NCBI GenBank assembly: GCA_951812725.1
Contig: OX638330.1
Span: forward strand, 1,116,001 to 1,180,000
Source: an uncultured Caldilineaceae bacterium
Lineage (GTDB): Bacteria > Chloroflexota > Anaerolineae > Caldilineales > Caldilineaceae
Direction: 5' to 3'
Length of the DNA stretch: 64,000 nt
Shown: positions 7,640 through 17,654 of the stretch, piece by piece
Layout: the number at the start of each line of letters is the position of its first letter
Numbering within the stretch: position 1 is the stretch's first letter
The notes under the pieces: model-generated
The model's input: only the letters and a program-made list of their open reading frames with translations
Database searches by the model: none
What the model was told of the DNA's origin: nothing
Program-made: the position numbers and the translations under genes

Positions 7640-9454
7640 TTACCGAAGCCGTGACAGCAAACTGGCCAAACGGTCGTCCCCTCCTGCAGGAGGACGCCAA
7701 TCAACATGAACTACCTCGGCCCCTTGAGCCCGCAGGCTGTCCGTGAATGACTCGAGGCCCACGTTTATGGCCGCGAAACCAGAACTGGAGCCGGAATCTT
7801 CGGCCCCCGGTTCAACGCTCGAGGCCGGCCCAGACCGCCCGCTTTTCCATCCGTCCTCTCTTCCAACAAAAGCATCGCGCACAGCTCTTACTGCCTCGTC
7901 ATGTCTGGTAAAGACGGACGCGCCCGCTGCCTCCAGCTGTTCAATCTGTCTGCCCAGCCCCTGTGGGTCTACTTCAGTGCCAATGACGACTGTCACAACC
8001 GGCAAGGACCGACCGTCTTCAGCTGCGAGGGCAATGGCCTTCTCGACGGCTGGGGCCAGTTCACTGGCCGGATCCGGGTGCGCGCCGTCTCCCAGCACGA
8101 CGTCCAGCAGTATGAGACCTGTCCCAGGGTCCCCTGCCTCCTGTAACAGTCGACGGATCCGTAAATCGTTGTCGAGCATCGGGTGCAGCCGCCCAACGGT
8201 AAAGTCGTCACCGCCCAAATCTACGACCGTATGGCCCTGGCTGCGGTGGGGGTTATCCAATGTCGGGCCGTCCGCCAGCAATCCATTGGACCGAACCGAC
8301 GGCAGCGAATCCTGTAAGAGGTAGAGCGCTTCGTATGCCAGTGTCCCTCCCGAATAAAGCGCGCGCAGGAATAAATGCGGGCCTGGTATCAGAACAGATT
8401 GGGAAGGCGCGCCTGTTGCTTGTGGAGCACGTGATCCGGGCCCTGAATCGAGCGCCGATTCTGCGGAACAGGTCAGTCCGACAACCATCTCTGCCGTTTC
8501 GTCGAGTGTCCTTGCAAATCGGATGCAGGACTCACCCTCTTGCTGCCCTTTAGTTGGCCGCCTTCCGATGAAATTCACAACCACCGGTTTGTTACAGGCG
8601 CCCGCATCAGCCAACAACCTCTGCGCGACAGACGCTGAAGGAGGCTTGGAAACGATGACAATCTGCTCGGTCAGCGGATCGTCATTGAGAATAGCCAGAG
8701 CCTGTCTCGCCGATCTGGCCTGGACCTCTGCCGACACGTCGCGACCTCCCGTGCCGAAGGCCTGTGAAATGCCACCTCCCAAACGGTGGATGCCGACCAT
8801 AATCGCCTGTAACCCGGTACCGGAAGCAGCGACGATTCCGATCTTGCCCTGGCGTACCCTGTTTGCGAAGCCGAGTCCAACACCGTTCACACGTGCCGTG
8901 CCGCAGTCCGGCCCCATCACCATCAGACCTTTGGAACCAGCCGACTCCTTAAGAGAAATTTCGTCTTCAATACTGACATTGTCGCTGTAGAGAAAAACGC
9001 TTTTGCCCAAGTTGAGTGCATCACGAGCTACCCCGGCTGCATACCTGCCTGGCAATGAAACAAGTACCCACTCAGCCTCTGGGATCATGCGCGTCGCGCT
9101 CGAAAGGCTCTTAGGTCGATAGGCATCCGAATGCTGTGACCTGCGGGCGGACAGAAGATCGTCTACGCGCGCCAGGGCCTCCCTGCCGGCCTGCGCCGAC
9201 TCCGCCCTGACAATCAAAATGAGGTCTTCAGGCGCGGCGCGTTCAACTTCCTCTGTTAAGAGAGCGTTCTGGACTAGTAACTCTTTGTTGGCCGGCGTTC
9301 CCATGACCACGCCGGCGTCCAAAACGCCTGGCAACGCCGCCAAGGCGCGCTGAAGTTGCATTAGGATTACGGAATCGTAATAGGAGCCTGCTCGTATTTC
9401 GGCCAGAGTTGCCGGGGCACCGGCACTGGCGTACGCGGCCAAAGGGTCATCCAC
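7640..9454 (-). CDS. fdrA: FdrA-like acyl-CoA synthetase-fold protein
   Basis: About 604 aa, somewhat longer than E. coli FdrA. It shows the FdrA N-terminus (AGSYYDSVILMQLQRAL), a Rossmann CoA-binding region with VMGPDCGTARVNGVG, GIVAASGTG and FGTGGRDVS, and a ligase-like second half. The architecture is that of a succinyl-CoA synthetase, but the family acts with DUF1116 proteins and has been associated with ureide-derived carbamoyl metabolism. The GTG at 9454 has GGAG 7 nt upstream; another in-frame GTG at 9472 lacks a ribosome site, so 9454 is preferred. Between residues 310 and 345 and near 530 there are Ser/Gly/Pro-rich linkers not common in the family. Gene order fdrA-DUF1116-cyclase-hydroxylase suggests one pathway. 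Confidence 0.88.
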   Translation of the reverse strand: MDDPLAAYASAGAPATLAEIRAGSYYDSVILMQLQRALAALPGVLDAGVVMGTPANKELLVQNALLTEEVERAAPEDLILIVRAESAQAGREALARVDDLLSARRSQHSDAYRPKSLSSATRMIPEAEWVLVSLPGRYAAGVARDALNLGKSVFLYSDNVSIEDEISLKESAGSKGLMVMGPDCGTARVNGVGLGFANRVRQGKIGIVAASGTGLQAIMVGIHRLGGGISQAFGTGGRDVSAEVQARSARQALAILNDDPLTEQIVIVSKPPSASVAQRLLADAGACNKPVVVNFIGRRPTKGQQEGESCIRFARTLDETAEMVVGLTCSAESALDSGPGSRAPQATGAPSQSVLIPGPHLFLRALYSGGTLAYEALYLLQDSLPSVRSNGLLADGPTLDNPHRSQGHTVVDLGGDDFTVGRLHPMLDNDLRIRRLLQEAGDPGTGLILLDVVLGDGAHPDPASELAPAVEKAIALAAEDGRSLPVVTVVIGTEVDPQGLGRQIEQLEAAGASVFTRHDEAVRAVRDAFVGREDGWKSGRSGPASSVEPGAEDSGSSSGFAAINVGLESFTDSLRAQGAEVVHVDWRPPAGGDDRLASLLSRLR

Positions 9455-9634
9455 AGTTGCACTCCAATGCACTGGGTCGGCAGGTGTGGTGTCTCTTCAT
9501 TTGAAAGGAGGCCATTCTTTGCGGGAACCAGAGGATTCCTGGCGAATTCTACCAGTCAACCATGGCATGAACCAAAGTTGGCAGTGCATTCGACAAAATC
9601 GACCGCCGCTCTGCCCATGCTTCCCGGCGAAGTG

Positions 9635-10264
9635 TCAGACGTCGAGCGCCCCATCAACCTCCTGCATGGAGTAAGTCAGCTGCTCCGAACCGGCCTCTAA
9701 CGCCGCCTGCAGTTCTCTACTTTCCAGCAGATCTGGCAACGGCCGCGGCAGCGCCGGTGCGCCGTCACTGGCTTGAAGAGTTAGTTGCCAGTAGCCTACG
9801 TCGTGCCACGCCCCATGTTTGTAGCCCACCCGTTCATACGTTCCGACTGACGTAAAGCCGAAGGATTCGTGAAGGCCGACGCTGGCCGTGTTTGGCAAAG
9901 TGATCCCGGCATAGGCTCGGTGAAATCCCTGTAAGCGCAATATCGAAAAAAGAGTGTCGTACAACGCCTTTCCCACGCCCAGACGTCTGGCCTGATCATG
10001 AACATATACCGACACATTCACCGCCCACTGGTATGCGGCCCTCTCACTGTGTGCGCCTGCATAGGCATAGCCCAATAGGCCCCCCTGCGCAGTGCATACG
10101 AGCCATGGATAGCGCGTCAAAGTCTTGGTCAGGCGGGCGGCAATTTCCTCTTCGGAGGGCGCTGCAAGTTCAAAAGAAATAGGCGTATCGCGCACGATTG
10201 GGGCGTAAATGTTGCTTATACCTGCGGCGTCTTGGGGCCTCGCAAGTCGAAGGTTTGGGTTCAT
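9635..10264 (-). CDS. GNAT family N-acetyltransferase (phosphinothricin acetyltransferase-like)
   Basis: 209 aa. The N-terminus LRLARPQDAAGISNIYAPIV and the segment TPISFE are typical of the Pat/Bar/MnaT branch. The acetyl-CoA loop is seen as RRLGVGKALYDTL near residue 115, followed by ITLPNTASVGLHESFGF and the family ending VGYKHGAWHDVGYWQL. The branch acetylates amino groups of small molecules such as phosphinothricin or methionine sulfone. Lies 160 bp upstream of the fdrA-like gene on the same strand and may be the first gene of that transcript or independent. The last 40 residues (ELQAALEAGSEQL and on) extend past the usual domain end. Confidence 0.9.
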   Translation of the reverse strand: MNPNLRLARPQDAAGISNIYAPIVRDTPISFELAAPSEEEIAARLTKTLTRYPWLVCTAQGGLLGYAYAGAHSERAAYQWAVNVSVYVHDQARRLGVGKALYDTLFSILRLQGFHRAYAGITLPNTASVGLHESFGFTSVGTYERVGYKHGAWHDVGYWQLTLQASDGAPALPRPLPDLLESRELQAALEAGSEQLTYSMQEVDGALDV

Positions 10265-10322
10265 GCTCGCGTTTCTTTCTGCCAGGGCGAACCATGGCCC
10301 CCGCCTGCTACTGAAATAAGCA

Positions 10323-10351
10323 GCCGCCTCTACGCGCCGAAGAGAGGCGGC
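10323..10351 (-). terminator. Putative hairpin terminator after the RRM gene
   Basis: Perfect 9-bp inverted repeat, GCCGCCTCT at 10323-10331 and AGAGGCGGC at 10343-10351, with an 11-nt loop. On the minus strand it follows the RRM gene stop (10391) by about 40 nt and precedes the GNAT gene. The tail (TGCTTATTTC) is only moderately T-rich, so efficiency is uncertain. Confidence 0.5.
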
Positions 10352-10390
10352 CTAAATGGCGGCTATGGAGTTACGGCAAAGGGCTGCCTT

Positions 10391-10690
10391 CTACCAGCGA
10401 CCGCCGCCGCGGTCTCGGTAGCCTCCCCCCTGGCCACCACGATCCTCTCGCGGGCGCGCTTCGTTCACTCTCAATGAACGCCCACCCATATCCATGTCAT
10501 TCAGGGCTGCGATCGCGGCATCGGCCGCGTCGTCCTCCATCTCTACGAAACAGAATCCGCGAAATCTACCTGTTTCCCGGTCGGTGATCATGGCGACGCT
10601 TACAATTTCACCGTGAGGGGAAAACAGACCCCGGACTTCCTCTTCAGTCGCCGAGTAAGGCAAGTTGCCCACGTAAATACGCTTGGTCAT
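10391..10690 (-). CDS. RNA-binding protein with a single RRM domain
   Basis: 99 aa from the ATG at 10690, which has GGAG 8 nt upstream. RNP2 is IYVGNL (residues 5-10) and RNP1 is RGFCFVEM (near 44-51), each with the aromatic residues that stack on RNA. After the domain comes a short Arg/Gly-rich tail (GGQGGGYRDRGGGRW). This layout equals the cyanobacterial and Chloroflexi Rbp-type glycine-rich RRM proteins, which are often cold-induced. It is monocistronic, with a 495-bp gap upstream and a hairpin downstream. RNA target unknown. Confidence 0.95.
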   Translation of the reverse strand: MTKRIYVGNLPYSATEEEVRGLFSPHGEIVSVAMITDRETGRFRGFCFVEMEDDAADAAIAALNDMDMGGRSLRVNEARPREDRGGQGGGYRDRGGGRW

Positions 10691-11184
10691 TTGTTTGGCT
10701 CCCCGACTGCTGCTCCACCCTACCGCGTACCGCGTAACCGTCCCGGACATTTTGAAGTCTGGAGATTTTAGGGGGCTATTTGACTCAGTCCACCGTTTCG
10801 TTCCTCTCCACGAAATCAATCCTTCGTTTTCGATCTACGACAGTGGCGCTTTTCAGTGGTATGTTGTATCCGATGGCCCCTAGTATGCCTCTTTTGATCC
10901 GATCTGTCTACCTCCTGAAATGCAGGCAAATTCCTCCAAGTCGACAATTCGCCCGCGTTCCGTAGCCCTTGAGTCGCCTTCGTAGTCAACCTGTCGAAAT
11001 GATGCCTGCCATATGCATTTGGAATTGGCAGATCTGCGATGGTAAAATAGCGCTGCCGTCAGATGGAGTTGACCGTTTTCCGCGTCCAAGAACAGGGAAT
11101 TGACAGGCATCTGTCCTGTATCACTTTGCAATACAGGGTTGGAAAATCCTCGGAAATTGAGCGCCGCCGAAGTTCCTGGTCAGT
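10691..11184. other. Intergenic stretch without a recognised gene
   Basis: 494 bp between the RRM start and the trmD stop. It must hold the promoter of the RRM gene, but I cannot point to clear -35/-10 boxes. Open frames here (for example 10880-11131 minus) lack a ribosome site and family features. No tRNA, repeat or strong hairpin was noticed. Confidence 0.4.
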
Positions 11185-12126
11185 TCAAGAGGGGTCGGTA
11201 CCAGCAGAATCGCTTGGGGCCTGCCAACCGCGGCTCGATAAGAATTCGAGGTCTTCCTGAGTAAGGCGCCCAGTCGCAGTAGCGCGCACCAACAGATCAG
11301 GACGTCTCTCGAGCGTGCGCAGGAGGGAATGTTGACGTCGCCAGCGTTCAACGTTTGCGTGGTGGCCACTGGTCAACACTTCCGGTGTGTCTTCCCCTCG
11401 AAATCTTGCAGGTCGCGTATACTGTGGCCCTTCCAGGAGGCCGGACATACCGTCCGAAAAACTGTCATTTTGGGCGCCCGACGCATGACCTAGCACGCCA
11501 GGCAGCGTCCTGGTCACAGCGTCTATAACCGCCAGGGCAGCGATTTCCCCTCCACTAAGAACAAAGTCGCCAATACTGAGCTCATCCGTGATCAATTGGG
11601 TACGAATCCGTTCGTCGACACCTTCATATCTCCCGCATATAAGCGCCAAACGATCATGAGAGCTGAGTTCCCCTGCAACCACCTGATTAAAGGAACGGCC
11701 TTGAGGCGACAGAAGAATGATCGGCGTGGCCGGCGGAACTGCAGGCGCCTCGACCGGATTCCAAGGGGGTAGTTCAGCTTTAGCCTCCCCCTGCGGCAAT
11801 TGCCAACCGTGGGGACGGCTCAAAACCGATTCGACAGCGCGTACTACCGGCTCGGGACGCATGACCATTCCGCCGCCGCCGCCGTAAGGGTAACCGTCAC
11901 AGGTTTGATGACGATCGGTTGCGTAGTCGCGGATATTGTGGAGCACTACTTGTAGAATGCCATTGTTCTGTGCTCGGGCCAGTATGCTCTCTGAAAGAGC
12001 GCCTGCAATCATTTGTGGGAATAGAGTAAATACATCGAAGTGGATGGTGCGAGGAGCCTCCTCTTGAACACAGGCTTTTTCGGGCTCGTCTTCCGTTCGG
12101 TGCTTCAGCACGTTACTCTGGGCCAT
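11185..12126 (-). CDS. trmD: tRNA (guanine-N1)-methyltransferase TrmD
   Basis: About 313 aa; makes m1G37 in tRNAs with G36, preventing frameshifts. Family hallmarks: [11 protein letters not shown] near residue 30, [15 protein letters not shown] near 80 (knot/AdoMet region), [13 protein letters not shown], then [24 protein letters not shown], and [18 protein letters not shown] with the catalytic Asp region. Longer than the usual 240-250 aa because of a roughly 25-residue N-terminal extension and a Pro-rich insert near residue 115 ([15 protein letters not shown]). The ATG at 12126 is chosen to avoid deeper overlap with the divergent M23 gene. It is not next to rpsP, rimM or rplS here, unlike many bacteria. 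Confidence 0.95.
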   Translation of the reverse strand: MAQSNVLKHRTEDEPEKACVQEEAPRTIHFDVFTLFPQMIAGALSESILARAQNNGILQVVLHNIRDYATDRHQTCDGYPYGGGGGMVMRPEPVVRAVESVLSRPHGWQLPQGEAKAELPPWNPVEAPAVPPATPIILLSPQGRSFNQVVAGELSSHDRLALICGRYEGVDERIRTQLITDELSIGDFVLSGGEIAALAVIDAVTRTLPGVLGHASGAQNDSFSDGMSGLLEGPQYTRPARFRGEDTPEVLTSGHHANVERWRRQHSLLRTLERRPDLLVRATATGRLTQEDLEFLSSRGWQAPSDSAGTDPS

Positions 12127-12180
12127 GACTTTCTTTTGACAGCACTGGGAATGGCCTACTTTCGGCGGCTGGCAGACTCT

Positions 12181-13872
12181 ATGGTGGATGGCAGTTTCCA
12201 TCTCTCGGGGCCGAACCTTTGGAAGCGGTTGCTAATTCGAATTCGCTCCCTCATTGTAGCACAGCCGCGCGATTTGGAGTCAGCCGAGTCCGCGGAAGCC
12301 GACACGCCGCAGGAAAGCAAGCGCTGGCAACGTTCCCCATTCCGGACCAGGTTCGCAATTGTCCTGACAGTCATTCTTGTCGGATTTCTATACCTGCCCC
12401 GCCGCCTGGCGGCCCCAGTTGCCTCGCAAGGGCTGAGGCCAGTTCCCGTGCCTGTACCCGCGCCATCCTCTGCCGTCGTGCTTCACGTCACTGAATCGCA
12501 GAAGCAAGACGCTCAATTTGCCTCGACGGCAAGTTCAACCCGCGTCGCCGAACTGATACCAGCTTCACTTTCGCAGGCGATGGATCGCCCTACAGTAGAA
12601 TTGGCTCCGCTGGCTCCGATGCTCGTACAAAGTGAAGAGGCTGCCGAACAAGCGGTCGAAAATGACGATTCAACCCATCGCGCTCCACTCGCCAATGCAT
12701 CTACATCTCCTGACAGCCCTGCCTACATCGATCCCATCTATCTCCCCAATCCCGAAGACCTCATACAATCCGATGTTGAAGGCGTACCGCTGCCAGAGCC
12801 ATATAGAGACCAGCTCAACCCTACTATCAGCGACGAGTTCGTCTCCCGTCCGCCCATGTTCGGGCAAGGCACGAAGCAGCCATCGGCCTTTAGCACTCCA
12901 GTACCGCCCTTGAGCTACGAACCGCGATTTTCCTCCAGGCCCCCAATGGGAGCATTGAATCTCCTGCGCGAGGAAATCGACAAGGCGCGTGATTCCCTGT
13001 CGGTTCAAGTCGATGAAGGCGCCGAAACGGGCTTGGCGCCGCGTTCACCGAGCGGACCAGGCAGCATGTGGCCGACTTTCGAACCGCCAAATCCAACCAG
13101 CGGCGAACACTTCTGGCTTGAATCGCCGTTCCCCGGTGGGTTCAATCAACTCTACAGCCCCGGTTACCAATTCGGCAGCACAGGCGGCGGGCGCTACCGA
13201 ATCCACCACGGTGTCGACATTGGCAATCCCGTCGGCACTCCTGTGCTCGCAACCGCTTCCGGCGAAGTCATTCATGCCGGGCCCGACAATCCCGAGCTTC
13301 TCGGACCCTATAACGATTTCTACGGCAATTCAGTTGTAATTCGCCTTGACCGAACGCTGACTACCACGCGCGGAGAGCAGGATGTATTTGTTTTATATGG
13401 CCACCTTTCCAGTGTGGAGGTTCAGGAAGGCCAATGGGTGGGGGCCGGTGACTTTCTGGGCGGCGTTGGCATGACAGGCATTGCGATTGGACCTCACCTG
13501 CACATGGAAGTCCGGATCGGCCAGAACAGCTATCTGCACACTGTAAACCCTGCACTGTGGATGAGCCCCGCAGCCTACACCGGTTCGGTTGCTGTCCGGC
13601 TACTTTCCGCAGCAGGTCGCACCTGGCCCGGCGTTCAGCTCTCCCTTTACCGGTATGAGGAGACAGGCGTCCGCTGGTACCGCGTTGTTGAAACCTATCC
13701 CGAACAGGAGAGCATCGGGCCGGACCCATCTTGGGGCGAGAACGGAGCCTTAAGCCACATCCCCGCTGGCAACTACCTCATTTCAGGCTATGTGAACGGC
13801 GAGGAAGTCAGAGAAGACATTACTGTGCGAGACGGTGAAACGACTTTTGTCGAACTCCGCACTCTGCAGTAG
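12181..13872 (+). CDS. Membrane-anchored M23 (LytM) family peptidase
   Basis: 563 aa from the ATG at 12181 (an ATG at 12151 is also possible; neither has a strong ribosome site). A single membrane span near residues 58-78 ([15 protein letters not shown]) is followed by a long Pro/Ser-rich linker and an M23 domain at about 330-470. Zinc motifs are seen as HHGVDIGNP (HxxxD) and GPHLHMEVR (HxH), with [15 protein letters not shown] between. About 100 residues of a C-terminal beta-type domain follow. Family role: cutting peptidoglycan cross-bridges or regulating amidases at the cell surface. Divergent from trmD with only about 55 bp between starts. Confidence 0.9.
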   Translation: MVDGSFHLSGPNLWKRLLIRIRSLIVAQPRDLESAESAEADTPQESKRWQRSPFRTRFAIVLTVILVGFLYLPRRLAAPVASQGLRPVPVPVPAPSSAVVLHVTESQKQDAQFASTASSTRVAELIPASLSQAMDRPTVELAPLAPMLVQSEEAAEQAVENDDSTHRAPLANASTSPDSPAYIDPIYLPNPEDLIQSDVEGVPLPEPYRDQLNPTISDEFVSRPPMFGQGTKQPSAFSTPVPPLSYEPRFSSRPPMGALNLLREEIDKARDSLSVQVDEGAETGLAPRSPSGPGSMWPTFEPPNPTSGEHFWLESPFPGGFNQLYSPGYQFGSTGGGRYRIHHGVDIGNPVGTPVLATASGEVIHAGPDNPELLGPYNDFYGNSVVIRLDRTLTTTRGEQDVFVLYGHLSSVEVQEGQWVGAGDFLGGVGMTGIAIGPHLHMEVRIGQNSYLHTVNPALWMSPAAYTGSVAVRLLSAAGRTWPGVQLSLYRYEETGVRWYRVVETYPEQESIGPDPSWGENGALSHIPAGNYLISGYVNGEEVREDITVRDGETTFVELRTLQ

Positions 13873-14080
13873 AGTAGCCTTTGACTTGAATGAAAGGTTG
13901 GCCACGAACTATTGCCGTCCGTTCCATTCACTTGAGGCTCTATTTCCTGGTGCTGACTGATTCTCGGCAGGTAAATCTCTAAGCGTTGCTGCCTCGCCTG
14001 CATTTGGTCTTTTCTCTGCAAGTAGAGGAAAGAAAAGTCCGGCGAGGTCCTTATGCGCCCTTGACATACCGAAGGTCCAG

Positions 14081-15889
14081 ATGGATTTCTTCAAATCACT
14101 TTTCAAGTATACCCTTCCATATCGCAAGCCCCTGCTGGTAACCGTAGTCAGTATGATCCTGCTTGTCGGCGTCCAGCTCTTTGCACCCTGGTTCATTCGT
14201 GAGCTGATCGCGACCGTAAGGACAGGAAGCTCTGACGCCCTCTCCTCCGGTCTCGTAACGCGCCTCGCCCTTTTAGCCCTGGCTATTTATGCAGCAAGGG
14301 CCGGGCTGGAATTCTTACGCAGCTACATGGCCCATGTTGCCGGTTGGGGCGTGGTCGCTGACGTGCGTGTCGCCCTCTATCGGCACCTCCAGCGGATGTC
14401 GCTGCACTACTATGAAGACAAGCAAACCGGCCAGCTGATGTCACGCGTTGTCAATGACTCCGATCTGCTGGAGAAGTTGATTGCCCACGCCGTGCCCGAC
14501 GTGTTGGTGAATGTCCTGACCTTGGTGGGCGTAAGCACCATGCTGCTGACGATGAACGCGCAGCTGACGCTACTTACCCTGGTTCCCATACCTCTCATCA
14601 TCCTGGCAATGCGAGGCTTTGCCAAGTACGTCCGCCCGGCCTTCCGCGAGCGCCAGGCTGAATTGGGTGAACTCAACGCCATATTGCAGGATAATCTCTC
14701 CGGTATTCGCGAAATCAAGACCTTCACCCGCGAACGGACGGAATCGGAACGAATCGGCGTCCGGATCGAAAACTATAAGCGCTCTCTTCTGCACGCGCTA
14801 AGGCTACTGGCAACTTTCGAGCCGTTTGTCCACTTTGCATCCGCGCTGGGTGTCGTCGTCGTTATCTACTTTGGTGGTAGACTGGCACTGGGCAATGAAC
14901 TGCCGATCGAAGACCTTGTGGCCTTCTTTCTCTACCTGGAGCTGTTTTACCAGCCTGTGCGCCATCTGAGCCATGCCTGGGAGGCGATCCAGGAGGCGCT
15001 GGCTGGAGCAGAGCGCGTGAGTGAGCTTCTGAGCGAAGAGCCAGATATTGTCGACCAGCCCGACGCCATCGAGTACCCCGGACGGGCGCGAGGCAAAATT
15101 ATCTTCGACAATGTCAGTTTTTCCTACCTGACCGACCAACCTGTCCTGCGCAACATCAACTTGAAGATTCCCGCCGCTTCCGTAGTCGCCCTGGTCGGTC
15201 CAACCGGTGTTGGCAAGTCGACGCTGGCCAGCCTGGTTCCCCGATTCTATGATGTGAACAAAGGGCGAATTTCGCTCGACGGGCAAGACATCCGCGAATT
15301 GACTATCGAGAGTCTGCGCCGGCAGATCAGTATCGTTCTGCAGGATGTCTTCCTTTTTCACGGCACCGTGCGCGATAACATCCTATTCGGAAGGCCGGGC
15401 GCCGCGGACGAAGAGATGAAAGAGGCCGCGCGTGTGGCCAACGCCGTCGAATTCATCGACAAACTGCCGGATGGCTATGATACCGTTATCGGCGAGCGGG
15501 GTGTAAAACTCTCGGGCGGCCAGAAACAGCGTCTGGCCATTGCCCGCGCCGTGCTCAAGGATGCACCAATTCTGATCCTCGACGAGGCGACTTCTTCAGT
15601 GGATACGGAGACAGAATTACTGATCCAGCAGGCGCTGGAACGGTTGATGGAAGGTCGAACAACCTTGATGATCGCCCATCGGCTCTCCACAATACGCAAT
15701 GCCGACCAGATCGTAGTACTGCAGGACGAAGGTATCGCCGAACAGGGCAGCCATGACGAACTAATGGCAGTGGATGGCATCTATCGCCATCTCAATCTTG
15801 TACAATCTCGACTGAATGAAGAGGAGCCGGCTGTTGAGCAGCAACTGGCGTGGAACGCCTCCGACCGTCCTCTACCCGTCACCGCCTGA
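14081..15889 (+). CDS. ABC transporter, fused permease and ATPase (MsbA/lipid-exporter type)
   Basis: 602 aa half-transporter. Six membrane spans fall in residues 20-300 and the nucleotide-binding domain in 340-580. Seen: Walker A GPTGVGKST, Q-loop VLQDVFLFHGTVRDN, signature LSGGQKQR, Walker B ILILDEATS and switch His IAHRLST. The A-loop is FSYLTDQ. The protein should dimerise to export lipids, peptides or drugs; substrate cannot be read from sequence. GAAGG lies about 10 nt before the ATG. Its 3' end overlaps the convergent amidohydrolase gene by 18 bp. Confidence 0.95.
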   Translation: MDFFKSLFKYTLPYRKPLLVTVVSMILLVGVQLFAPWFIRELIATVRTGSSDALSSGLVTRLALLALAIYAARAGLEFLRSYMAHVAGWGVVADVRVALYRHLQRMSLHYYEDKQTGQLMSRVVNDSDLLEKLIAHAVPDVLVNVLTLVGVSTMLLTMNAQLTLLTLVPIPLIILAMRGFAKYVRPAFRERQAELGELNAILQDNLSGIREIKTFTRERTESERIGVRIENYKRSLLHALRLLATFEPFVHFASALGVVVVIYFGGRLALGNELPIEDLVAFFLYLELFYQPVRHLSHAWEAIQEALAGAERVSELLSEEPDIVDQPDAIEYPGRARGKIIFDNVSFSYLTDQPVLRNINLKIPAASVVALVGPTGVGKSTLASLVPRFYDVNKGRISLDGQDIRELTIESLRRQISIVLQDVFLFHGTVRDNILFGRPGAADEEMKEAARVANAVEFIDKLPDGYDTVIGERGVKLSGGQKQRLAIARAVLKDAPILILDEATSSVDTETELLIQQALERLMEGRTTLMIAHRLSTIRNADQIVVLQDEGIAEQGSHDELMAVDGIYRHLNLVQSRLNEEEPAVEQQLAWNASDRPLPVTA

Positions 15890-16720
15890 GTCGAGCAGCC
15901 GGCGAAGATTCTCCCCCATGATCAAGGCCTGATCCGCCTCAGTGATGAAACCACAGTGGCTGCGGAAGCACTCGATGGCCTGCCTATAGGTCATGTTTCG
16001 CAGGCAAACCGGATAGTCGGAACCCCAGTACAGCCGCTCGGGACCAAAGGTTTCGTATAGCGGCAATACGATTTCACTTATCGAATCTGCATAGGGAAAA
16101 TCCCAGAAACCCTGCTTTGTAGAATAATAAAAGCCGGATACTTTGACACCGATATTGGGATAGCGCGCCGAGGCAAGTACCTGTTCCAGTCTCTCTTTCT
16201 CACCGACCCGGGGGTGTCCCATATGGTGGATAAAAATGGGCAGCTGTGGGAAACGCTCCGCGACTCTGTGCAGCGCGGCGTGGTGATGGGGCGAGCACGC
16301 GATGCTGGCGATTAGCCCCATCTCAGCCGCCGTTCCGAAAAACGCCAACCCCTCCTCACCGTATAGCCAGCCACCGTCGTCCTCGGCCTTCATATAGTGA
16401 GTGAATGCCGACAACGACCAGCGCTCCGCAGCCTGGCGGAGCCGCTCTGCCGCACCCGGCGTGTGGTATGTTTCCGACCAGCTGCAATCTACGTCCGCCA
16501 CCTGGCGAATGCGCCCGGAATAGAGGTGGCTCATCCGGGCGATGTAGTCATTATTATGTGGATTATGTTCGATCCCGGCACAGACCAGGAATGCCTGGTC
16601 CACGCCGTTCACGTCCATTTCGTTCAGTAGCTGCTCGAACCGGCCCTTGCCGTGAAAGTCCGGCACGGGCGGTTCGTAAGGCCAGCGCTCCCACGCGTGG
16701 CAGTGGCTGTCGATTATCAT
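15872..16720 (-). CDS. Amidohydrolase-2 family metal-dependent hydrolase
   Basis: About 282 aa from the ATG at 16720, giving MIIDSHCHAWERWPY with the HxH metal motif at the end of strand 1. Further family signs are IFIHHMGHPRVGEKER and LYWGSDYPVCLRN, the late GSDYP with the catalytic Asp. This branch includes 2-pyrone-4,6-dicarboxylate and lactone hydrolases and ACMSD-like decarboxylases. Seven bp downstream of the PhyH gene and probably co-transcribed with it and the enolase-family gene. The 3' end overlaps the convergent ABC gene. Confidence 0.9.
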   Translation of the reverse strand: MIIDSHCHAWERWPYEPPVPDFHGKGRFEQLLNEMDVNGVDQAFLVCAGIEHNPHNNDYIARMSHLYSGRIRQVADVDCSWSETYHTPGAAERLRQAAERWSLSAFTHYMKAEDDGGWLYGEEGLAFFGTAAEMGLIASIACSPHHHAALHRVAERFPQLPIFIHHMGHPRVGEKERLEQVLASARYPNIGVKVSGFYYSTKQGFWDFPYADSISEIVLPLYETFGPERLYWGSDYPVCLRNMTYRQAIECFRSHCGFITEADQALIMGENLRRLLDSGGDG

Positions 16721-16727
16721 AGGTACA

Positions 16728-17588
16728 TCATTCCGCGACTGCGAAAACAGGTTTCTCGAGAATCGTCTGTGTCTCGTAAATGGAACCACCGCGCAGGGCC
16801 TCTGGGAGTGGCATCAACACCGGCACATCGGCCAGCCGCGGGCGGTTGCAAGGTTCGCCGCGCAACACGCTGTCCGCATATGCCTCCCAATTCGGGTATC
16901 CCTGCAGATACCAGGAGTCCACGGAGCAGTACTGATACAGAAGCAATCTTCGGGGACGGGAGGAGACGTTCTTGGCGGATGCATGCAGCGTCCGCACATG
17001 GTGGATCGAAATGCCCCCGGCCTCCAGTTCAATAGGAACTGCTTTATCCGCGTCCGGCACCTCAACAGTGACTGCCCCGGCAAAATGCCCGTCCTGGTGA
17101 TGCGAATAAATCGGGCCCTTGTGTGAGCCGGGAATCACAAGCAGGCAGCCGTTTTCATACCGCATGTCGTCCATACTTACGCCGACCGCCAGCAAATCGT
17201 CGTTGGTGTGGGGATAGAAAGCCCAGTCCTGATGCCACTCTACAGGACTGCCGTATTCCGGTGACTTCATATTCAGCTTGTTGCCGTTCGTGCGCACACC
17301 AGGTCCGACGAGCTGCTCGGCAATATCTAGAATGCGAGGGTGCTGGAGACACTTCTTGTATACCTCATGCTGCATCACCGGATCCTTGAGCCGGCGCAAT
17401 TTGGGCGACTCCGGCGTGTGACCTGGCTCAAGATCAAAGACATCGGTATGGTCGGTGACGCTGGCGCTGAGCTGCACAAATCCGTCGGTTACCCTGCGCA
17501 ATTCCGCCACCTCGTCAGCCGAAAGGACGCCTTCCACGCCCAGGTAGCCGTTTTCGTGATAGAAGTCAATCTGTTTTCGGGAAAGCAT
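16728..17588 (-). CDS. Phytanoyl-CoA dioxygenase (PhyH) family oxygenase
   Basis: 286 aa Fe(II)/2-oxoglutarate-dependent oxygenase. The iron ligands are seen as WHQDWAFYPH (HxD near residue 122) and the distal His in ISIHHVRTLHASAKN near 190; an Arg in SSRPRRLLLY would bind 2-oxoglutarate. AGGAG lies 7 nt before the ATG. Family members hydroxylate varied small molecules, so the substrate is open. It sits between a rhamnonate dehydratase-like gene (66 bp upstream) and an amidohydrolase (7 bp downstream), suggesting a small catabolic operon. Confidence 0.92.
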   Translation of the reverse strand: MLSRKQIDFYHENGYLGVEGVLSADEVAELRRVTDGFVQLSASVTDHTDVFDLEPGHTPESPKLRRLKDPVMQHEVYKKCLQHPRILDIAEQLVGPGVRTNGNKLNMKSPEYGSPVEWHQDWAFYPHTNDDLLAVGVSMDDMRYENGCLLVIPGSHKGPIYSHHQDGHFAGAVTVEVPDADKAVPIELEAGGISIHHVRTLHASAKNVSSRPRRLLLYQYCSVDSWYLQGYPNWEAYADSVLRGEPCNRPRLADVPVLMPLPEALRGGSIYETQTILEKPVFAVAE

Positions 17589-17654
17589 GTGGATGCTCCT
17601 TGTGGATAGATTGGGCGAGCCGCGCTATGATTTCTTCAGTCGCTAAAGTGTGCC

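Noticed and set aside
10880..11131. 83-aa minus-strand frame between trmD and the RRM gene
   Set aside because: No family resemblance and no good ribosome site; left as intergenic.
12040..12180. Longer start for the M23 peptidase inside trmD
   Set aside because: The extension overlaps the trmD start and adds no signal or domain; starts at 12151 or 12181 are more natural.
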